A DNA stretch of 10,914 nt. Origin: an uncultured Clostridia bacterium (GTDB taxonomy: Bacteria > Bacillota > Clostridia > TANB77 > CAG-508). The stretch covers positions 1 through 10,914 of the forward strand of contig CANRGM010000036.1 of assembly GCA_947630155.1 (NCBI GenBank), read 5' to 3'. Positions within the stretch are counted from its first letter, which is position 1. The number at the start of each line of letters is the position of its first letter. Shown in pieces: positions 6,969 to 10,914 of the stretch. A program made the position numbers and the translations under genes. Under the pieces are notes generated by a model, which saw nothing but the letters and a program-made list of their open reading frames with translations, was not told the origin of the DNA and did not search any database.

Positions 6969-7067
6969 TTAGTCACAATTTTTATTGTTATTTTGATTAT
7001 TTTTGTTGTTGTTTTGATTGTTTTTGTTATTGTTTTGGTTATTATTATTATTATTTTTTTCTGACAT
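6969..7067 (-). CDS. 32-residue asparagine-rich heptad-repeat peptide
   Basis: On the minus strand ATG 7067-7065 is preceded by GGAGGTG (7080-7074) with an ideal 6-base spacing. The product is MSEK, six Asn, then three copies of the heptad Q-NNN-K-NN (the last shortened to Q-NNN-K-N), ending Cys-Asp before TAA at 6971-6969. Asn makes up 20 of 32 residues, with three Gln and four Lys and only one hydrophobic side chain after Met, so it should be disordered, basic and soluble with a single Cys near the C-terminus. Codons alternate AAT and AAC, so the heptad is a protein pattern and not only a simple DNA repeat. The gene converges on uvrA and diverges from the pentapeptide gene. I do not recognise the family; a sporulation or stress peptide would be a guess. 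A chance frame is less likely because of the ribosome binding site and promoter. Confidence 0.6.
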   Translation of the reverse strand: MSEKNNNNNNQNNNKNNQNNNKNNQNNNKNCD

Positions 7068-7120
7068 AAGAAACACCTCCAATCGTTTTCTCAAAATTAT
7101 TATGTGAAAAATTTTTAAAA

Positions 7121-7126
7121 ATTATA
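7121..7126 (-). promoter_or_regulatory. candidate -10 box for the Asn-rich peptide gene
   Basis: Read on the minus strand, TATAAT lies at 7126-7121, about 54 bases upstream of the start codon. No good -35 sits at 16-18 bases; the nearest T-rich hexamer, TTTAAA, is at 19. The -10 is a perfect match but the promoter is only moderately supported in such AT-rich sequence. Confidence 0.4.
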
Positions 7127-7158
7127 CAATGAAATAATCAAAATATTTAAAAAAAATA

Positions 7159-7187
7159 TTGACTAAAAGTTAAAGTTATATTTTAAT
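7159..7187 (+). promoter_or_regulatory. promoter of the pentapeptide-repeat gene
   Basis: TTGACT (7159-7164) and TTTAAT (7182-7187), each one base off consensus, are 17 bases apart. The leader to ATG 7293 would be about 100 nt of A/T-rich sequence with no obvious structure. The same spacer holds the divergent -10 for the minus-strand peptide gene, so the two genes share a 225-bp divergent control region. Confidence 0.65.
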
Positions 7188-7292
7188 AGTAAATATGAAT
7201 AATAATTTTTTAATATGTAAAAATAAATAAGTAAATTTAATAGAAATATAAAAACACAATATAAAAAACAAATGAAAGTTGAGGAATAATAA

Positions 7293-7943
7293 ATGGAACA
7301 AATTGTCAATTATGGTGTGCATACATTTGATTTGCCGGAATGTAATTGCCTTCAAAAAATAGTAGATCAAGCAAAATCAAGTGGAGTGGATGTGAAGGGA
7401 TTGCGCTTTAAAGGATGCTACGAAGCACATATAGATACAAATAACTTTGAATTTAGTTCCTGCGAATTTGCAGATTCAATATGCTTAAATGCTAAATTTA
7501 ACAAAATAGCATTTACAGATGTAATATTCGAAGGGTGCGATTTTTCAAATACAGATTTTAGTGAATGTAGCTTTGTGAGAGTAACCTTCAGAAATTGTAA
7601 ATTAGTAGGCTGTAATTTTACACGAACATTTATGCAAACTACATATTTTGATAATTGTAATGCATCTTATGCAAATATGTCATTAACAAATTTAAAAGAA
7701 ACTACATTTATAAATAGTAAGTTGTCAAATGCTAGTATACAGGAAGCTGTACTACGTAAAGTAGAATTTCAATATTCTAATTTGATAGGAATACAATTAT
7801 TTAAAACAAATTTAGGAGGTATTGATTTTACAACTTGCGATATTACAGGAATTGTTGTTATGCCACAGGATTTGAAGGGTATGATTGTGGATGAATATCA
7901 AGCTATGGAATTGTCTAAGTTGTTGGGGATAGTTGTAAAATGA
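7293..7943 (+). CDS. pentapeptide-repeat protein, Qnr-like type
   Basis: The 216-residue product starts at ATG 7293 with GAGGAA (7281-7286) six bases upstream. After a 40-residue N-terminal part come about 28 pentapeptide units, residues 43-185, of the A(D/N)(L/F)XX type. Many carry Cys at the position before the central residue (SSCEF, EGCDF, SECSF, RNCKL, DNCNA). Such units fold into a right-handed quadrilateral beta-helix, and Qnr and MfpA members mimic B-form DNA and protect gyrase. The C-terminal segment (MPQDLKGMIVDEYQAMELS) resembles the dimerisation tail typical of chromosomal Qnr-like proteins in Gram-positive bacteria. Length, about 215 residues, fits this group. It has no signal peptide or membrane segment. 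Gyrase protection is inferred from family resemblance; many pentapeptide proteins have unknown roles. Confidence 0.85.
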   Translation: MEQIVNYGVHTFDLPECNCLQKIVDQAKSSGVDVKGLRFKGCYEAHIDTNNFEFSSCEFADSICLNAKFNKIAFTDVIFEGCDFSNTDFSECSFVRVTFRNCKLVGCNFTRTFMQTTYFDNCNASYANMSLTNLKETTFINSKLSNASIQEAVLRKVEFQYSNLIGIQLFKTNLGGIDFTTCDITGIVVMPQDLKGMIVDEYQAMELSKLLGIVVK

Positions 7944-7954
7944 TGATATAAAAA

Positions 7955-7987
7955 CAGAGCAGTTCATCAAGAACATGAACTGCTCTG
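7955..7987 (-). terminator. 13-bp perfect hairpin between pentapeptide gene and pta
   Basis: CAGAGCAGTTCAT (7955-7967) pairs perfectly with ATGAACTGCTCTG (7975-7987) around a 7-nt loop. On the plus strand it is followed by ATGAGGTTTATAAG, without a T-run. On the minus strand it is followed by TTTTTATATC, so by form it is a better terminator for leftward transcription. It may still end the pentapeptide transcript weakly, or sit as a structured leader upstream of pta. Confidence 0.6.
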
Positions 7988-8047
7988 ATGAGGTTTATAA
8001 GTAAATCCTTTTTAAAAACTTAAATATACTGTATGGGGGAATATAAT

Positions 8048-9052
8048 ATGTCATTTATAGAAGATATAAAAGTAAAAGCAAAGAAACAGATAAAAACCAT
8101 AGTGTTGCCAGAAGGAAACGATATAAGAACATTGAAAGCCGCTTCTATGGTTTTTAAAGATGAATATGCTAATTTAATAATATTAGGTGATACTATTCAT
8201 ATACTAAATATGGCTAGAGAAAATGGGATAGATATATCAAAAGCAACTATAATAAATCCAATAGAAAGTGAAAAATATGAAGAATATGCTAAGGAATTTT
8301 ACGAATTAAGAAAAGCAAAAGGCATGACAATGGAAAAAGCTAAAGAATTATTAAAAGATGAAACATATTTTGGAATGATGATGGTAAAACAAGAAGATGC
8401 AGATGGATTAGTTTCTGGGGCTTGCCACTCTACATCTGACACATTAAGACCTGCTTTACAGATATTAAAAACTGCTCCAGGAACTAAATTGGTATCAGCA
8501 TTTTTTGTTATGGTGGTTCCAAATTGCGAATATGGAGAAAATGGTATTTTTGTTTTTTCAGATAGTGGTTTAAATGAATATCCAGATGCAGAAGCTTTAT
8601 CCGAAATTGCTATATCTTCAGCAAAAAGTTTTGAACAATTAGTAGGAACTCAGCCAAAAGTAGCTATGCTTTCATATTCTACCTATGGTAGTGCACATTC
8701 TCCATTAACTGATAAAGTAGTTGAAGCGACAAAAATATTGAAGCAAAAAGCTCCTGATTTAATATGTGATGGAGAATTACAATTAGATGCAGCAATAATA
8801 CCAGAAATAGCAGAATCTAAAGCTCCAGGAAGTCCAGTACAGGGGAAAGCTAATACTTTAATTTTTCCGGATTTGGATGCGGGAAACATAGGATACAAGT
8901 TAGTTCAAAGGCTTGCAAAAGCAGAGGCATATGGTCCATTATGTCAAGGAATTGCAAAACCTGTTAATGATTTATCAAGAGGATGTTCTGCAGAGGATAT
9001 TGCAGGAGTTATTGCTATAACTGCTGTGCAAGCGCAAGAAAAATGTAAATAA
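8048..9052 (+). CDS. pta: phosphate acetyltransferase (phosphotransacetylase)
   Basis: Pta catalyses acetyl-CoA + phosphate to acetyl phosphate + CoA in the cytoplasm, the first step of acetate formation. I choose ATG 8048, giving 334 residues, because GGGGGA (8035-8040) then lies seven bases upstream and the product begins MSFIEDIKVKAKKQIKTIVLPEG, as is usual. An in-frame ATG at 8033 would need a ribosome binding site that is absent. The length matches the short single-domain Pta of Firmicutes (about 325-333), without the N-terminal regulatory domain of the enterobacterial enzyme. Visible family regions are IVLPEGND near the N-terminus, DADGLVSGACHSTSDTLRPA in the middle, and the C-terminal NDLSRGCSAEDI, which contains the conserved Ser-Arg pair of the active site. 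It is followed by acetate kinase after 17 bases, an operon spacing. No clear promoter is seen directly upstream. Confidence 0.97.
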   Translation: MSFIEDIKVKAKKQIKTIVLPEGNDIRTLKAASMVFKDEYANLIILGDTIHILNMARENGIDISKATIINPIESEKYEEYAKEFYELRKAKGMTMEKAKELLKDETYFGMMMVKQEDADGLVSGACHSTSDTLRPALQILKTAPGTKLVSAFFVMVVPNCEYGENGIFVFSDSGLNEYPDAEALSEIAISSAKSFEQLVGTQPKVAMLSYSTYGSAHSPLTDKVVEATKILKQKAPDLICDGELQLDAAIIPEIAESKAPGSPVQGKANTLIFPDLDAGNIGYKLVQRLAKAEAYGPLCQGIAKPVNDLSRGCSAEDIAGVIAITAVQAQEKCK

Positions 9053-9069
9053 GAAAGGGTTTGGATAAT

Positions 9070-10260
9070 ATGAAAATATTAGTAATAAATAGTGGAAGTT
9101 CATCATTAAAATATCAATTAATTGAGATGGAAACAGAAACAGTATTAGCCAAGGGAAATTTTGAAAGAGTAGGACAAAATAATTCATTTTTAACTCATAA
9201 AGTTGGAGAACAAAAACATAAGTTCGAAAGACCTGTATCTAATCATGAAAAAGCTATAAATTTTGTTTTAACAAGATTGTTAAGTACGCAATATGGGGTA
9301 ATTCAATCTGTTGATGAAATAGATGCTATTGGACATAGAGTAGTTCATGGAGGAGAAAAATATACAGACCCTATTGTCATTACTCCAGAAGTATTAAATG
9401 GATTAAAAGACATTATAGATTTGGCACCATTACATAATCCAGCTGCTATATCTGGAATGGAGGCATGTATGAAAATAATGCCAGGAAAGGTTAATGTAGC
9501 AGTATTTGACACTGGATTTCATAAAACTATACCAGAAGAGAGTTATATATATCCTATACCATATAAATTTTATGAAAAATATAGAATTCGTAGATATGGT
9601 TTTCATGGAATATCACATGAATATGTTGCAAATAGAGTAGCAGATATAGTTAATAAACCATTAAAGGATTTAAAAGTAATAAATTGTCACTTAGGTCAAG
9701 GAGCAAGTATATGTGCAATTAAAAATGGAATATCTATAGATACAAGTATGGGATTTACTCCTTTAGGTGGAATTCCCATGGGAACCAGAAGTGGAGATTT
9801 AGATCCTTCAGTTGTTACATATATTGCCAATTATAGAAATCATACTCCTGATGAAATGGATGAAATATTAAATAAAAAATCTGGTGTATATGGTATATCT
9901 GAAGTTTCTGTAGATTTTAGAGACATTGAAGCAGAAGCTTTAGAGGGAAATGTTAATGCCCTAATGGCTCTTGATAGTTTTGCATATAATGTAGCTCAAT
10001 TTATAGCTAAATATGCTGTATCTATGGGTGGTGTTGATATTATTACATTTACTGCTGGTATTGGAGAAAAGGATGCAAGGGAAAGAAAGAAAATTTGTGA
10101 TTATTTATCATTTTTAGGTGTGAAATTAGATGAAGAGAGAAATAATAAGTATGTAAATTGTGAAGGAAAGATTTCAGCAGATGATTCAGAAATTCAATTA
10201 TATGTTGTGCCTACAAATGAAGAATTATTAATTGCAAGAGATACTTTAGAGATGATTTAG
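9070..10260 (+). CDS. ackA: acetate kinase
   Basis: AckA transfers the phosphate of acetyl phosphate to ADP, giving acetate and ATP, and with Pta forms the main ATP-yielding overflow route of fermenting anaerobes. ATG 9070 gives 396 residues (typical 395-408). AGAAAGGG at 9052-9059 starts in the last base of the pta stop codon, and an in-frame TTG at 9061 is too close to it. The ASKHA-fold motifs are all present: NSGSSSLK at residues 7-14 with the catalytic Asn7, Ser10 and Ser12; HRVVHGG with the substrate Arg; PLHNPA; FDTGFH with the catalytic Asp; RRYGFHGISHEYV; CHLGQGAS; the nucleotide-loop GTRSGDLDP; and TAGIGE near the end with the catalytic Glu. It is probably cotranscribed with pta and, by position, coupled in expression. 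Confidence 0.98.
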   Translation: MKILVINSGSSSLKYQLIEMETETVLAKGNFERVGQNNSFLTHKVGEQKHKFERPVSNHEKAINFVLTRLLSTQYGVIQSVDEIDAIGHRVVHGGEKYTDPIVITPEVLNGLKDIIDLAPLHNPAAISGMEACMKIMPGKVNVAVFDTGFHKTIPEESYIYPIPYKFYEKYRIRRYGFHGISHEYVANRVADIVNKPLKDLKVINCHLGQGASICAIKNGISIDTSMGFTPLGGIPMGTRSGDLDPSVVTYIANYRNHTPDEMDEILNKKSGVYGISEVSVDFRDIEAEALEGNVNALMALDSFAYNVAQFIAKYAVSMGGVDIITFTAGIGEKDARERKKICDYLSFLGVKLDEERNNKYVNCEGKISADDSEIQLYVVPTNEELLIARDTLEMI

Positions 10261-10270
10261 CTCAATTGAG

Positions 10271-10318
10271 AACACGTCCCTGCTGTGCAAATTGCATAGC
10301 TTGTGATGTGTTATTTTT
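10271..10318 (+). terminator. pta-ackA terminator
   Basis: AACACGTC (10271-10278) pairs with GATGTGTT (10305-10312) through one G-T wobble. Inside it, GCTGTGC and GCATAGC form a second 7-bp stem around AAATT. ATTTTT follows at 10313-10318. It lies ten bases after the ackA stop. Confidence 0.7.
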
Positions 10319-10330
10319 AATTAATTCAGA

Positions 10331-10359
10331 TTGACATAATTTAAATAATGTAGTATACT
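10331..10359 (+). promoter_or_regulatory. promoter of the 107-residue gene
   Basis: A perfect TTGACA (10331-10336) and TATACT (10354-10359) are 17 bases apart. This is the closest to consensus in the window. The leader of about 55 nt contains TGTAG...CTACA, a 5-bp stem near 10370-10388, and ends in the ribosome binding site CGGAGGA (10409-10415). Confidence 0.85.
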
Positions 10360-10421
10360 TTGTAATATATGTAGTGCAGATAGCCTACAAATCACCAGTA
10401 TAACAAAACGGAGGAATACTT

Positions 10422-10745
10422 ATGAGCATCTTAGAGGAACTGGATATCAGACGGAAATATGCAGAGGAAATCTTAGCATATGAGAAGGAATCGGAGTTGT
10501 ATAACCCGAAATTTCCACCAACATCAGAATATTATTTGGTGGATGTCGATGAGGCATATATTAAGTTACATGCAGGGCTAGATTGCAAAATGGTTACGCA
10601 AGATTATATTGCTAAACAGATTGCAAGTGCAGACTCATACGAAATTTTATATGAAGGTGAGTTTGTCGAAATTGTACTTATACATAAGCAGTCAACCCCT
10701 GATGAATACCTTTTATATGTTGCAGATGTTTCTGTCTTAGAGTAA
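10422..10745 (+). CDS. hypothetical protein, 107 residues
   Basis: ATG 10422 is preceded by GGAGG (10410-10414) at a spacing of seven bases. The 107-residue product begins MSILEELDIRRKYAEEILAY, a charged, probably helical N-terminus. It then has an acidic alpha/beta-like section with alternating hydrophobic strands (EYYLVDVDEAYIKL, EFVEIVLIH, EYLLYVADVSVLE). It has no signal peptide, membrane segment, Cys pair or recognisable catalytic motif. The composition is acidic (many Glu and Asp). It stands alone between its own consensus promoter and its own strong terminator, so it is a monocistronic gene. It uses one CGG arginine codon, which the flanking housekeeping genes avoid, a possible sign of a different origin. 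I do not recognise its family. Confidence 0.75.
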   Translation: MSILEELDIRRKYAEEILAYEKESELYNPKFPPTSEYYLVDVDEAYIKLHAGLDCKMVTQDYIAKQIASADSYEILYEGEFVEIVLIHKQSTPDEYLLYVADVSVLE

Positions 10746-10768
10746 AATATTATGTTGTTTTGCTCTAC

Positions 10769-10800
10769 AAAAAAGTCTAGTAATTGAACTAGACTTTTTT
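10769..10800 (+). terminator. bidirectional terminator after the 107-residue gene
   Basis: AAAAAAGTCTAGT (10769-10781) and ACTAGACTTTTTT (10788-10800) pair perfectly over 13 bp around AATTGA. A/T-run arms on both sides let it work in either direction. Bases 10801-10914 beyond it are A/T-rich with no frame or structure I can support. Confidence 0.9.
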
Positions 10801-10914
10801 GTTTGATGATTAATCTAAATAAGATTCACTATAAAATTTAATAAATTATGTTGCAAATAGCATGTTTTATATGTTATAAATATTATGTAAAAATAAAAAG
10901 ACAATTTGAGATGT

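Noticed and set aside
6960..7070. Plain TTN simple-sequence tract
   Set aside because: On the minus strand it has a ribosome binding site, start, stop and a heptad with Gln and Lys at regular places, so I call it a probable gene.
8025..8030. TATACT as a pta promoter -10 box
   Set aside because: No -35 at a proper distance, and transcription would start within the pta ribosome binding site.

Overview
The window is AT-rich DNA with AGA-dominated arginine codons, strong GGAGG-type ribosome binding sites, TTGACA/TATAAT promoters and U-tract hairpin terminators. With linked phosphotransacetylase and acetate kinase genes, this points to a low-GC Gram-positive anaerobe, most likely a member of Clostridia. 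That placement is inference; no 16S rRNA or other diagnostic marker lies in the window.

Layout. Bases 1-310 hold what looks like gene debris (a short frame with two internal stops) closed by a good terminator. Bases 311-533 form a repeat-rich leader: an 11-bp perfect inverted repeat encloses a second arm that could pair with either of two direct copies. Bases 534-2488 encode UvrB. The protein is otherwise complete (650 residues once reassembled, all motifs present), but the reading frame is broken twice, each time by one extra C directly before a conserved GGA glycine codon. Bases 2505-3706 carry a separate unit: a consensus promoter, two tandem genes for 26-residue alpha-solenoid (LRV-like) repeat proteins that overlap by ATGA and share a duplicated ribosome binding site, and a perfect 18-bp terminator. 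Bases 3707-3965 are a spacer with an imperfect 50-nt direct repeat and the uvrA promoter. Bases 3966-6881 encode intact UvrA. On the minus strand, 6969-7067 encodes a 32-residue Asn-rich peptide with a heptad repeat. Bases 7293-7943 encode a pentapeptide-repeat protein, 8048-9052 phosphotransacetylase, 9070-10260 acetate kinase, and 10422-10745 a 107-residue protein I do not recognise, with its own promoter and terminator.

How they work together. UvrA and UvrB form the damage-search complex of nucleotide excision repair; their genes are often adjacent, and here the repeat-protein unit separates them. Pta and AckA form the acetyl-CoA to acetate pathway that yields ATP, and are tightly spaced as an operon. 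The pentapeptide protein resembles the Qnr-like family that shields DNA gyrase, but this is family-level inference.

The most striking observation is uvrB. Both breaks have the form NNN-C-GGA, so the in-frame codon is CGG, which I find at no other in-frame position in uvrB, uvrA, pta, ackA or the pentapeptide gene. The 12-nt context of the first break occurs in uvrA without the extra C. This could be a +1 recoding signal, a recently dead gene or an assembly error, and the sequence alone cannot decide.
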